From contig JAFRYZ010000009.1 in NCBI GenBank assembly GCA_017442825.1, forward strand, positions 1 to 64,000: 64,000 nt of DNA. Direction: 5' to 3'. Positions 17,152 through 25,779 of the stretch are shown here, one piece after another. Source of the DNA: Prevotella sp. Its GTDB lineage: Bacteria; Bacteroidota; Bacteroidia; Bacteroidales; Bacteroidaceae. The notes beneath the pieces are model-generated. The model did no database searches and had not been told where the DNA came from. It was given only the letters and a program-made list of their open reading frames with translations. The position numbers and the translations under genes are program-made. Positions within the stretch are counted from its first letter, which is position 1; each line of letters begins with the position of its first letter.

Positions 17152-17225
17152 GGCGAGGTAGCTCAGCTGGTTAGAGCGTCGGATTCATAATCCGGAGGTC
17201 GTGGGATCGTGACCCACCCTCGCTA
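17152..17225 (+). tRNA. tRNA with CAT anticodon (Met-type) and odd T-loop
   Basis: A 74-base cloverleaf can be drawn. The acceptor stem is GGCGAGG/CCTCGCT with one G-T end pair. The D-arm is GCTC/GAGC. The anticodon stem TCGGA/TCCGG carries the loop TTCATAA (anticodon CAT). The T-stem is GTGGG/CCCAC. No CCA is encoded. CAT can be elongator Met, or Ile after lysidine modification; the acceptor looks like Bacteroidetes elongator Met. The T-loop reads ATCGTGA rather than the near-universal TTCRANY, so positions 54 and 58 are both changed. It has its own promoter and terminator. Confidence 0.85.
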
Positions 17226-17231
17226 CAGAAC

Positions 17232-17265
17232 AGACCTTTCCTCTATAGGGAAGGTCTTGTTTTTT
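17232..17265 (+). terminator. Terminator after tRNA
   Basis: AGACCTTTCC at 17232-17241 pairs with GGGAAGGTCT at 17248-17257, with TGTTTTTT following. It starts seven bases after the tRNA end. Confidence 0.85.
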
Positions 17266-17371
17266 AGCCTGAAGGCGTTCTGCGGTATATGTGTTTCTTG
17301 ACTTGTGATAATTTTGCATTGTCTTTTGTTTTTTTTGCGCAAAAGATAGAAGTCGTATCAGAGTAATTTTG

Positions 17372-17379
17372 TACTTTTG
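17372..17379 (+). promoter_or_regulatory. -7 box of purH
   Basis: TACTTTTG matches TAnnTTTG, 41 bases upstream of the purH ATG. No clear TTTG lies at the -33 distance. Confidence 0.55.
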
Positions 17380-17420
17380 CAACCTATTTCGCATGATAAT
17401 ATATAAATAATGTACGTATA

Positions 17421-18017
17421 ATGGGTGAAAAGAAGCAAATCAAGACCGCATTGGTATCGGTCTTTCACAAAGATGGCTTGGACGAACTGCTTGCCAAGCT
17501 GAATGAAGAAGGAGTAAAGTTCCTGTCAACAGGCGGCACACAGGCTTTTATTGAGTCGCTTGGTTATGAGTGTAAGAAGGTTGAAGAGGTAACGACTTAT
17601 CCCTCTATCCTCGGCGGACGTGTGAAGACGCTGCATCCGAAAGTCTTCGGGGGAATCCTTGGACGTCGTGACAATGTCGGCGACCGTGAGCAGATGGCGC
17701 AGTATGATATTCCAGAAATCGACTTGGTTATCGTTGACCTCTATCCATTTGAGCAAACGGTTGCCAGCGGTGCTTCCGAGGCAGACATCATAGAGAAAAT
17801 CGATATCGGTGGCATTTCCCTTATTCGTGCAGGAGCCAAGAACTTCAACGATGTAGTCATCATCCCCAGCAAGGCAGAGTATGCTGAACTGTTGGCAATT
17901 CTCAAGGAACAAGGAGCCGCAACCACATTGGAGCAACGCCGCCAGTTTGCTGCCAAGGCCTTTGGCGTGAGCAGCCATTATGACACCGCCATCAATCAGT
18001 GGTTTGTCAAGGGCTAA
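17421..18017 (+). CDS. purH: Stand-alone IMP cyclohydrolase (N-terminal PurH domain only)
   Basis: This is a 198-residue protein that matches only the MGS-like IMP cyclohydrolase half of PurH, the last step of purine synthesis (FAICAR to IMP). Motifs present are SVFHKDGLDELLAKL (~13-27), LSTGGTQAFIESLG (~35-48), PSILGGRVKTLHPKVFGGIL (~61-80), LVIVDLYPFEQTV (~102-114) and the IDIGGISLIRAGAKNF segment (~127-142). Bifunctional PurH is about 510 residues, with AICAR transformylase after residue ~200. Here a stop follows the domain boundary cleanly (INQWFVKG), and only 74 bases separate it from mreB. The transformylase must come from elsewhere, if present. The codons are intact, so this looks like a true short gene and not a frameshift. 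Confidence 0.9.
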   Translation: MGEKKQIKTALVSVFHKDGLDELLAKLNEEGVKFLSTGGTQAFIESLGYECKKVEEVTTYPSILGGRVKTLHPKVFGGILGRRDNVGDREQMAQYDIPEIDLVIVDLYPFEQTVASGASEADIIEKIDIGGISLIRAGAKNFNDVVIIPSKAEYAELLAILKEQGAATTLEQRRQFAAKAFGVSSHYDTAINQWFVKG

Positions 18018-18091
18018 AGTCTGAATGCCGGAATACCGTCATTTCGCCATACCGAAATAATTGAAATAACGTAATAAAGAAGAAATAGCAA

Positions 18092-19114
18092 ATGGGATTT
18101 TTTAGTTTTATCCAAGAGATTGCAATGGACCTCGGAACCGCCAATACCATTATTATCAGTGATGATAAGATTGTGGTTGACGAACCGTCCGTGGTTGCCC
18201 TCGATCGCCGTACCGACAAAATGATTGCTGTAGGTGAAGAGGCAAAGTATATGTATGAGAAGACGCATGACAACATCCGCACTATTCGTCCGTTGAAAGA
18301 CGGTGTCATTGCAGACTTCTCTGCTTGCGAGCAGATGATGCGCGGTCTGATAAAGAAAGTTCATATCGGCAAACGCATGTTCTCGCCCTCATTGCGTATG
18401 GTCATCGGCGTTCCGTCGGGTTCTACTGAAGTGGAACTTCGTGCCGTTCGTGATTCAGCCGAGCATGCCGACGGGCGTGATGTCTATCTGATATTCGAAC
18501 CGATGGCTGCCGCTATCGGTATCGGCATCGACGTCGAGGCTCCCGAAGGCAACATGATTGTCGATATCGGTGGTGGAACCACCGAGATTGCCGTTATCTC
18601 ACTGGGAGGTATTGTTGCCAACAACTCCATCAAGGTGGCAGGTGATGACCTCACAGCAGATATTCAGGACTATATGTCACGTCAGCACAACGTCAAAGTC
18701 AGTGAACGTATGGCTGAACGTATTAAGATTAACGTGGGTTCTGCACTCACCGACCTGGGTGAGGAAGCACCGGCAGATTATGTCGTACATGGTCCGAACA
18801 AGGTAACCGCCTTGCCTATGGAGGTTCCTGTATGCTATCAGGAGATCGCCCATTGCATCGACCGTACCGTTGCACGCATCGAAACAGCCGTACTCAATGC
18901 CTTGGAGAATACTCCGCCAGAGTTGTATGCCGACATTGTGAAGAACGGCATCTATCTTACCGGTGGTGGTGCTTTGCTCCGTGGCCTTGACCGTCGTCTC
19001 ACCGATAAGATTGGCATTCGGTTCATCGTAGCAGAAGATCCGTTGCACTGTGTGGCAAAAGGTGCTGGTGTCGCCTTACAGAATGTTGACCGCTTCTCGT
19101 TCTTGATGCGATAA
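18092..19114 (+). CDS. mreB: MreB actin-like rod-shape protein
   Basis: This is a 340-residue actin homologue that polymerises under the inner membrane and guides lateral wall synthesis. Phosphate-1 loop IAMDLGTANTIII (~10-22), VGVPSGSTEVELRAV (~110), phosphate-2 VDIGGGTTEIAVISLGG (~155-171) and the adenosine motif YLTGGGALLRGLDRRL (~291-306) are all visible. It is the first gene of mreB-mreC-mreD-mrdA-rodA, 74 bases after purH. The purH-mreBCD order is, as I recall, also seen in other Bacteroidales. Confidence 0.96.
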   Translation: MGFFSFIQEIAMDLGTANTIIISDDKIVVDEPSVVALDRRTDKMIAVGEEAKYMYEKTHDNIRTIRPLKDGVIADFSACEQMMRGLIKKVHIGKRMFSPSLRMVIGVPSGSTEVELRAVRDSAEHADGRDVYLIFEPMAAAIGIGIDVEAPEGNMIVDIGGGTTEIAVISLGGIVANNSIKVAGDDLTADIQDYMSRQHNVKVSERMAERIKINVGSALTDLGEEAPADYVVHGPNKVTALPMEVPVCYQEIAHCIDRTVARIETAVLNALENTPPELYADIVKNGIYLTGGGALLRGLDRRLTDKIGIRFIVAEDPLHCVAKGAGVALQNVDRFSFLMR

Positions 19115-19138
19115 GCAAGTCTCACCCCCTAAGTCCAG

Positions 19139-19996
19139 ATGAAGAATCTGATAGAGTTTTTTACCCAACACAGCCATTGGTTGCTGTTCCTGTTCTTGGA
19201 AACGGTGAGTCTGATTCTCTTGTTTCGCTTTAACAACTATCAGGGCAGCGTATGGTTTACGTCGGCAAATGCCTTTGCGGGTAAGGTTTATGAAGTCAGT
19301 TCCGAAGTAGAATCCTACTTCGGACTGTCTCATGTTAACCAACAGCTCACGGAGCGCAACTTGCAATTGGAGAAGCAGGTTACTTTCCTAACCAACCGCT
19401 TGAAGGCGCAGAAAGCACCTGATGACTCGCTGTTGCGTGCAGCTTTGCCAGCCGAAGACTATCGGCTTATTCCAGCCAAGGTCATCGACAACTCTATCTC
19501 CAAGCCCGACAATCTCATCACCATCAATAAAGGACGGGCAGATGGTGTCGAACCAGATATGGGCGTAGCCAGTGGTAACGGTATCGTTGGCATTGTCTAT
19601 ATGGCTTCCGAGCATTATGCGGTGGTGTTGCCGGTATTGAATGCCAAGTCCAACATCAGTTGTTCTATTCTAGGGCGCGACTATTTCGGTTACCTGCATT
19701 GGAACGGCGGACCATCCAACATCGCTTATGTTGACGACATTCCCCGCCATGCCCATTTCAAGTTGTATGAGAAAGTGGTGACAAGTGGCTTCTCTTCAGT
19801 ATTCCCTCCAGGCATCCTGGTAGGTAAGATCATACATGTCCATAACTCACAGGACGGTTTGTCCTATCGCTTACAGATAGAGTTGTCAACCGACTTCGCA
19901 CGTTTGCGTGATGTTTGTGTCATTGACGATGCTGCTGCTCGCGAACGGATCAAGATGATGCAGGCTGCACAAGACTCTCTTCGTTTGCGTGAATAG
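19139..19996 (+). CDS. mreC: MreC rod-shape protein
   Basis: This is a 285-residue protein with one N-terminal membrane helix (LLFLFLETVSLILLFRFNNY, ~15-34), a coiled coil (~60-95) and the periplasmic beta-barrel MreC domain (~105-270; INKGRADGVEPDMGVASGNG and VVTSGFSSVFPPGILVGKI are typical). It links MreB to PBP2 and RodA. It lies 24 bases after mreB. Confidence 0.94.
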   Translation: MKNLIEFFTQHSHWLLFLFLETVSLILLFRFNNYQGSVWFTSANAFAGKVYEVSSEVESYFGLSHVNQQLTERNLQLEKQVTFLTNRLKAQKAPDDSLLRAALPAEDYRLIPAKVIDNSISKPDNLITINKGRADGVEPDMGVASGNGIVGIVYMASEHYAVVLPVLNAKSNISCSILGRDYFGYLHWNGGPSNIAYVDDIPRHAHFKLYEKVVTSGFSSVFPPGILVGKIIHVHNSQDGLSYRLQIELSTDFARLRDVCVIDDAAARERIKMMQAAQDSLRLRE

Positions 19997-20034
19997 GGAA
20001 GTAGGGGTTTCACATGATAACAGGATAGTAACAG

Positions 20035-20538
20035 ATGAATATAGATACATTGAAACGACTGATAGGATTGGTGGTATTTGCCATAGTGCAGGTACTGATA
20101 CTCAACCGTGTCCATCTGTTTGGCGTTGCCACCCCGTTGCTTTGTGTCTATTTCGTCTTGCAGTACCGACTGGGTGAACCTAAGTGGGCTCTCCTGCTCT
20201 GGGCGTTTGCATTGGGAATCATTATCGACATCTTCTCCAATGCTCCGGGAGTGGCGTCGGCATCGCTGACTTTGTCGGCAGCCCTGCAACCCTATTTCCT
20301 CAATTTGTTTGTTTCTCACGATGCAGAAGAACGTCTGCGTCCCTGCATTGAAACATTGGGCATAGTATCTTTTATGTATTATTGCCTCATTCAGGTCTTC
20401 CTGTTCTGTCTGGTCTTTTTCACTCTCGACTTGTTCAGTTTCTTCAACTGGGTATATTGGTTGGAATGTGTGGTAGGAAGCACGGTGCTGACCCTGCTTC
20501 TGATACTTGTAATTGACAGTTTCAGGAGGAACGGATGA
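20035..20538 (+). CDS. mreD: MreD rod-shape membrane protein
   Basis: This is a 167-residue hydrophobic protein with about five membrane helices (LIGLVVFAIVQVLILNRVHL at ~8-27; ALLLWAFALGIIIDIFSNAP at ~53-72 is the most conserved MreD stretch). It is a component of the elongasome. It lies 38 bases after mreC, and its stop overlaps the mrdA start by four bases (ATGA). Confidence 0.9.
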   Translation: MNIDTLKRLIGLVVFAIVQVLILNRVHLFGVATPLLCVYFVLQYRLGEPKWALLLWAFALGIIIDIFSNAPGVASASLTLSAALQPYFLNLFVSHDAEERLRPCIETLGIVSFMYYCLIQVFLFCLVFFTLDLFSFFNWVYWLECVVGSTVLTLLLILVIDSFRRNG

Positions 20539-22670
20539 AGAACCTTGAATACGAAAAGCGGCAACAGATGATAGCCGGTGTGGCTATCTTCATTGTTGCA
20601 GTCTATATCATTCGGCTGTTCACGCTCCAGATTATGAGCGATGACTACCGAAAGAGTGCCGACTCCAATGCCTTTCTCAAGAAGATAGACTATCCTTCAC
20701 GTGGTGTTATCACCGACCGCAAAGGTCAGTTGTTGGTGTACAATCAGCCTGCCTACGACGTGATGGTGATAGAAAATGAGCAGCGTGGTCATTTGGACAC
20801 ACTTGACTTCTGTCAGACCCTTCATATCACCAAGGAAGATTTCATACGCCGGATGGCTGATATCAAAGACCGGAGTAAGAATCCCGGTTATTCTCGTTAT
20901 ACACAGCAGCTCTTCATGAGCCAACTCAACGACAAGGACTTCAGTATCTTTCAGGAAAAGCTCTTTCGCTTTCCTGGTTTCTATATCCAGCGTCGCAGCA
21001 TCCGCCAGTATAAGCGGGCAGTAGGAGCCCATGTGTTAGGCGATGTCGCAGAGGTGTCACAGACGGATATCGAAGAAGACGACTATTACCAGCCAGGCGA
21101 CTATATCGGAAAACTCGGAATTGAACGTGCCTATGAGAAGCAGCTGCGTGGTCAGAAAGGTGTGCAAGTACTGCTGCGCGATGCTCACGGACGTATCAAG
21201 GGCAGATATAAGAATGGTGAATACGACGTTAAACCTCAGGCAGGTAAAGATCTCCAGTTGAGTATTGATGCCGATTTGCAGGCCCTTGGTGAACGCTTGA
21301 TGGAAGGCAAGTTGGGAGCTATCGTTGCTATCGAACCGAAGACTGGCGAAGTACTCTGCATGGTGTCGTCGCCTACCTACGACCCACGTATGATGGTGGG
21401 TAAACTGCGTGGTAAGACCCAACGCGAATTGTCGGAAGACCCGGCAACGCCATTGCTCAATCGCGGCATCATGGGAATGTATCCTCCTGGCTCCACCTTC
21501 AAGACAGGTCAGGCGGTTACCTATTTTACCGAGGGCATCCTTGATGAGAACACCCTTTATCCCTGTCATCGCGGCTTTGTACATCAGGGATTGCGCGTCG
21601 GTTGTCATGGTCATGGCTCGCCCATCAATCTTGTTCCTTCTTTGGCAACCTCTTGTAACGGCTATTATTGTTGGGGATTATACTATATGTTGAACGACCG
21701 GAAGAAGTATAAGACCCTCGATGAGGCTATGGACACCTGGCGCGACTATATGGTGAGTATGGGGTTCGGTTATAAACTCGGCATCGACCTGCCCGGCGAG
21801 AAGCGTGGCATGATTCCCAATGCTCAATTCTATAACAAGGCCTTTGGGAAGTGGTCGGGCATTTCCGTAGTATCCATCTCTATCGGGCAGGGGGAGGTGA
21901 CGCTTACTCCTCTTCAGATAGCTAACCTTGGTGCTACGATAGCCAATCGAGGCTATTATATCACACCTCATGTGGTACGCCGTATCAAAGGCGAACCTCT
22001 CGACCCTAAGTATCAGGAAAAACATTATACGAAAGGCAGTAAGGCAGCTTACGAGTGGGTGGTCAAGGGTATGCGTGCTTCTGTTCTTGGTGGCACGTGT
22101 AAACATGCTAATACACCCATGTATGAGGTATGTGGAAAGACCGGAACGGCTCAGAACCGCGGTCGCGACCACTCTGCCTTTATGGGGTTTGCTCCTATGA
22201 ACAATCCTAAGATTGCTATCGCTGTCTATGTTGAAAATGGTGGTTTCGGTGCCGTTTTCGGCGTACCCATCGGAGCGCTGATGATGGAACAATATATCAA
22301 CGGCAAACTTTCACCAGGTTCCGAGGCCCGTGCAACAGCTATGCAAAACCGACATATAGAATATAACTTCCATCGTAAGATGACGCATGCCGACTCCTTG
22401 CGTTTGGACTCCATCAAGCGCATCAACCAGCAGCAAGACGAAATGAAGAAGCAGAAAGAGTTGCAGGAGAAAGGTGAACAGCAGCGTGAGTTGGAAAATA
22501 AGGTTCGTAAGGATAGCGAGCGCAAACAGCGTGACAAGAAACAACAGGAACAGCCTGCAGTACGAGTGGAAGAAGAACCAGCTGTCAAGAAGGAGGAAAA
22601 ACGCCGTGACGATGACCAGCCTTCAGGACACGGCAAGGAGGATGTAAAGAAGGAGGAGGACAATGGCTAA
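20535..22670 (+). CDS. mrdA: Penicillin-binding protein 2 with charged C-terminal tail
   Basis: This is a 711-residue class B PBP, the elongasome transpeptidase. It has a membrane anchor at ~13-30, a dimerisation domain at ~50-230 and a transpeptidase domain at ~250-600. The catalytic triad motifs are visible: STFK in MYPPGSTFKTGQ (~316), SCN in LATSCNGYYCWG (~372) and KTG in CGKTGTAQN (~532). Beyond residue ~610 there is an unusual ~100-residue Lys/Glu/Gln-rich tail that E. coli PBP2 (633 residues) lacks. It is probably a periplasmic coiled coil or disordered tether. Its end overlaps rodA by eight bases. Confidence 0.94.
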   Translation: MKNLEYEKRQQMIAGVAIFIVAVYIIRLFTLQIMSDDYRKSADSNAFLKKIDYPSRGVITDRKGQLLVYNQPAYDVMVIENEQRGHLDTLDFCQTLHITKEDFIRRMADIKDRSKNPGYSRYTQQLFMSQLNDKDFSIFQEKLFRFPGFYIQRRSIRQYKRAVGAHVLGDVAEVSQTDIEEDDYYQPGDYIGKLGIERAYEKQLRGQKGVQVLLRDAHGRIKGRYKNGEYDVKPQAGKDLQLSIDADLQALGERLMEGKLGAIVAIEPKTGEVLCMVSSPTYDPRMMVGKLRGKTQRELSEDPATPLLNRGIMGMYPPGSTFKTGQAVTYFTEGILDENTLYPCHRGFVHQGLRVGCHGHGSPINLVPSLATSCNGYYCWGLYYMLNDRKKYKTLDEAMDTWRDYMVSMGFGYKLGIDLPGEKRGMIPNAQFYNKAFGKWSGISVVSISIGQGEVTLTPLQIANLGATIANRGYYITPHVVRRIKGEPLDPKYQEKHYTKGSKAAYEWVVKGMRASVLGGTCKHANTPMYEVCGKTGTAQNRGRDHSAFMGFAPMNNPKIAIAVYVENGGFGAVFGVPIGALMMEQYINGKLSPGSEARATAMQNRHIEYNFHRKMTHADSLRLDSIKRINQQQDEMKKQKELQEKGEQQRELENKVRKDSERKQRDKKQQEQPAVRVEEEPAVKKEEKRRDDDQPSGHGKEDVKKEEDNG

Positions 22671-24138
22671 TATCTATACCAATAGCAAGCAGCCAGGTGT
22701 ATTGCGGTCGCTGGACTGGTGGACCATTGTCATCTATATCGCATTGATTGCCTTTGGATGGCTCAGCGTCTGCGGTGCCACCTTCTCGTTCGATAATACC
22801 GACATCTTCAGTTTTGCAACCAATTCCGGCAAGCAGCTCATGTGGATAGGAACGTCATTCCTTTTGGGATTGGTGCTCCTTTTGCTCGACGACCGTTTCT
22901 ATGAAACCTTTGCTTATTTCATTTATGCCCTGTTGGTAGTCCTGCTCTTTGCTACTATCTTCAATCCCGTCAGTACAAAGGGTTCGCACTCCTGGTTGGT
23001 TCTCGGTCCTGTAAAGATTCAGCCTGCCGAGTTTGCTAAGTTTGCCACGGCATTGGCTGTTGCCAAACTGATGAGCACCTATGGTTTCGACATGCACCGA
23101 TGGAAGCATTTTGTGGCAGCCTGTGCTGTCATCTTTATCCCGATGATCTGTATTGTCGGACAACGTGAAACGGGTTCAGCGTTGGTCTATCTCTCGTTCT
23201 TCCTGATGTTCTATCGTGAAGGCATGCCTGGTACCGTTCTCTTTACGGCAGTGGCGATGGTGGTCTATTTTGTTGTGGGCATTAAGTATCAAGATGTGAT
23301 GCTGTGGGACACGCCTACATCATTGGGTAAATTCTTCGTTTTGTTGTTGGTACAGGTTTTCACCTGTGTACTCATCTATATGTATGGAGAGGTACAAAAG
23401 CAGGCAAAGACCTTGTTGGCTTATGCCGTAGGCATCACGCTTTTCGTGTTGCTGTTCTCCGAGTTTGTCGTACCGTTCGACATCACTTGGGTACAGTATG
23501 TACTCTGTGCAGCCCTTATCGGCTATCTGGTCTATTTGTCTGTTTCCACCCGTTTCCGTCAATATCTGCTCATTGCAGCGTTCTCATTGGGTTCTGTACT
23601 CTTCTTCTCCGGCACCGATTATGTCCTCAACCACATCATGCAGCCTCACCAGCGTGTGCGCATCAATGTGCTGTTAGGGTTGGAAGAAGATTTGGCTGGT
23701 GCGGGTTACAATGTCCATCAGAGTCAGATAGCCATCGGCTCCGGTGGTCTGGGCGGCAAAGGGTTCCTCAATGGTACGCAGACCAAGTTGAAGTTTGTTC
23801 CTGAGCAAGATACTGATTTTATCTTCTGTACGGTAGGAGAGGAAGAAGGCTTTCTGGGTTCAGCTGCAGTATTGTTGCTTTTCATGGCATTGATTTTGCG
23901 ACTCATCAAGTTGGCAGAGCGACAGCCCTTGCCTTTCGGTCGAATCTATGGCTATTGTGTGCTCAGCATCTTCCTATTCCATGTCTTTATCAATGTCGGC
24001 ATGGTATTGGGCTTGACGCCGGTCATTGGTATTCCGTTGCCCTTCTTCAGTTACGGCGGTTCTTCTTTGTGGGGTTTCACCCTCTTGCTGTTCATCTTCC
24101 TGCGCATTGATGCTGGTCGCAACCTTATTCGGCAATAA
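22663..24138 (+). CDS. rodA: RodA SEDS peptidoglycan polymerase
   Basis: This is a 491-residue SEDS-family membrane protein that polymerises glycan strands together with PBP2. About ten to twelve membrane helices are visible. The conserved glycine-rich segments QIAIGSGGLGGKGFLNGTQ (~352-370), FVPEQDTDFIFCTVGEEEG (~375-393) and VIGIPLPFFSYGGSSLWGF (~452-470) identify the family. It is longer than E. coli RodA (370) because of extra helices in the middle (~185-320), as seen in other Bacteroidetes. It is the last gene of the rod-shape operon, and its stop overlaps the convergent gldH stop by 14 bases. Confidence 0.94.
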   Translation: MANIYTNSKQPGVLRSLDWWTIVIYIALIAFGWLSVCGATFSFDNTDIFSFATNSGKQLMWIGTSFLLGLVLLLLDDRFYETFAYFIYALLVVLLFATIFNPVSTKGSHSWLVLGPVKIQPAEFAKFATALAVAKLMSTYGFDMHRWKHFVAACAVIFIPMICIVGQRETGSALVYLSFFLMFYREGMPGTVLFTAVAMVVYFVVGIKYQDVMLWDTPTSLGKFFVLLLVQVFTCVLIYMYGEVQKQAKTLLAYAVGITLFVLLFSEFVVPFDITWVQYVLCAALIGYLVYLSVSTRFRQYLLIAAFSLGSVLFFSGTDYVLNHIMQPHQRVRINVLLGLEEDLAGAGYNVHQSQIAIGSGGLGGKGFLNGTQTKLKFVPEQDTDFIFCTVGEEEGFLGSAAVLLLFMALILRLIKLAERQPLPFGRIYGYCVLSIFLFHVFINVGMVLGLTPVIGIPLPFFSYGGSSLWGFTLLLFIFLRIDAGRNLIRQ

Positions 24139-24589
24139 GTTGCAGACCGATAGCGCTGATTCCAGGCAGCGATTCACGTCTCATACAGTGATACAAAGTG
24201 ACGTGAAGTGAATCGTTGTTGTTGAGTTCAAGGGTTCTGATGTAAAAACTCTGGTCATTGCTACTGATACCACTCTGTCCCATGGGTTTCCCCTCCTCTC
24301 CAAAAAGTTGGCAGCGGATGGTGTCTTTACGTGTCTTCCCTTTAGGATAAATACCTTGTTCCATGATTATGCTGATATCCTGATAAGGAAAGGATAGAGT
24401 AGTCCTTATGCCCATGTTCATCAGGTATGTACCCCGTTGTTGAGGTGGGATGGAAAAGTGCAGGGTGTCGTTGCGTTCCCATCCCTCTATGGGTGTCGGT
24501 ATATAGTAGTCGTAAGTACGTTTGTCTTCGTTACATGCCACCAACAGCATGCAACAACCTACGAACGCCAGCACGATTAGTCTTTTCAT
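24125..24589 (-). CDS. gldH: GldH-like lipoprotein
   Basis: This is a 154-residue protein with a lipoprotein signal (GCCMLLVAC, lipidated Cys about residue 19). The mature part has the GldH pattern: TYDYYIPTPIEGWERNDTLH (~26-45) and LSFPYQDISIIMEQGIYP (~65-82). GldH was first described as a gliding-motility lipoprotein in Flavobacterium. Non-gliding Bacteroidales keep it in this position next to the PSP1 and holB genes, so the role here may be a more general envelope one. It overlaps the upstream gene by four bases (24586-24589). Confidence 0.82.
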   Translation of the reverse strand: MKRLIVLAFVGCCMLLVACNEDKRTYDYYIPTPIEGWERNDTLHFSIPPQQRGTYLMNMGIRTTLSFPYQDISIIMEQGIYPKGKTRKDTIRCQLFGEEGKPMGQSGISSNDQSFYIRTLELNNNDSLHVTLYHCMRRESLPGISAIGLQLIAE

Positions 24590-25707
24590 TTCTGTGGGGC
24601 GGGTGGAACAACCTTCTTTTTGTTTTTCTTCTTTTTCTTTTTAGCCTTGTCAAATCGGCTGATATCCGCATCAGCCAACAAGTCTATCGGCTTCTTCACA
24701 GGTTTCGCTTTGCCGTCTTCCTGCAGTGACATGGGTTTCTCCCCTCGTTTGTTCATGGCAATCACCTCCTGTGCACGTTTGGCACTGATAGTCTCCAGAT
24801 TGGCAGCCAACCGCTTGTCGGTGGAGTATGTAACGATACCGGCAAGAATATCTGCCTTGAAGTGGTAATAGTCATTGTCCATGGTCTGGAGCACAACTTC
24901 TTTTGGGGGCATCTTGCGCGATGCTTCCATATAGTTATCCACCTCATAGTTCATGCAACACTTCAGTTTGGCGCACATGCCGGCAAGTTTCGTCGGGTTG
25001 AGGGAGATGTCTTGAACGCGGGCAGCCATGGTGCTGACCGAAGAAAAGCTCTTGATCCATGTGGCACAACACAGTTCCCGTCCGCAAGGACCGGTTCCGC
25101 CAATGCGTCCTGCTTCCTGTCGAGCTCCGATTTGCTTCATTTCTATGCGCACATGGAAAGCAGCGGCAAGGTCTTTGATGAGTTGTCTGAAGTCAACACG
25201 TTCATCGGCGATATAGTAGAAGATAGCCTTGTTGCCGTCTCCTTGGTATTCCACATCACCGATTTTCATTTTCAGTCCCAGTCCCTTGGCAATCTGTCGG
25301 CTCTCAATCATCGTGGCATGTTCGCGAGCTTTAGCCTCGTGATAGCGGTCTATGTCTGTCTGTCGGGCAATGCGGTAGATACGTTTGATATCATCTGGCG
25401 ACTTGATATTCGCTTTCTTGATTTGCAGTCTGACGAGGCGTCCGGTGAGTGTCACCACACCGATGTCATGCCCTGGTGATGCTTCTACAGCCACAATGTC
25501 GCCCTTCTTCAATTCCAAGTTGTTCACGTTATGGTAGTAACCTTTCCGTGTATTCTTGAACTGCACCTCCACCAAGTCGGTATCGTTGTTGTTGTCAGGC
25601 ACGTCAGCCAGCCAGTCGTAGGTGTTCAACTGTCTGTCTTGTCGTCCGACGGCATTTCTGCACAATCCTCTGTCGCAGCCCTGCCATATCTTGAATTTCG
25701 TATCCAT
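24586..25707 (-). CDS. PSP1/RicT-like iron-sulfur protein
   Basis: This is a 373-residue protein of the PSP1 C-terminal domain family (related to Bacillus RicT/YaaT). Cysteine-rich motifs PCGRELCCATW (~215) and MCAKLKCCMNYE (~250) match the family and likely bind [4Fe-4S]. The N-terminal GCDRGLCRNAVGRQ adds two more cysteines. In Bacillus, RicT works with RicA and RicF on RNase Y, but no such partners are visible here. The last ~45 residues are Lys-rich (low-complexity KKKKKKNKKK). It lies between holB and gldH, consistent with an operon. Confidence 0.85.
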   Translation of the reverse strand: MDTKFKIWQGCDRGLCRNAVGRQDRQLNTYDWLADVPDNNNDTDLVEVQFKNTRKGYYHNVNNLELKKGDIVAVEASPGHDIGVVTLTGRLVRLQIKKANIKSPDDIKRIYRIARQTDIDRYHEAKAREHATMIESRQIAKGLGLKMKIGDVEYQGDGNKAIFYYIADERVDFRQLIKDLAAAFHVRIEMKQIGARQEAGRIGGTGPCGRELCCATWIKSFSSVSTMAARVQDISLNPTKLAGMCAKLKCCMNYEVDNYMEASRKMPPKEVVLQTMDNDYYHFKADILAGIVTYSTDKRLAANLETISAKRAQEVIAMNKRGEKPMSLQEDGKAKPVKKPIDLLADADISRFDKAKKKKKKNKKKVVPPAPQK

Positions 25708-25779
25708 TCGCTATGTTTATTTTTTCGGTATGCCGGGATTTCCGGTATTTCCGGAAGCTCTGGCTTTCCCATTTTTCCG

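Noticed and set aside
17185-17394. Minus-strand 69-residue frame ending VGHDPTTSGL
   Set aside because: This ending is the well-known false translation of a tRNA gene read on the opposite strand; the frame overlaps the tRNA and its terminator.
17421-18092. purH as a frameshifted pseudogene
   Set aside because: Only 74 bases lie between its stop and mreB, with no transformylase-like coding in any frame, so nothing downstream has been cut off by a frameshift.
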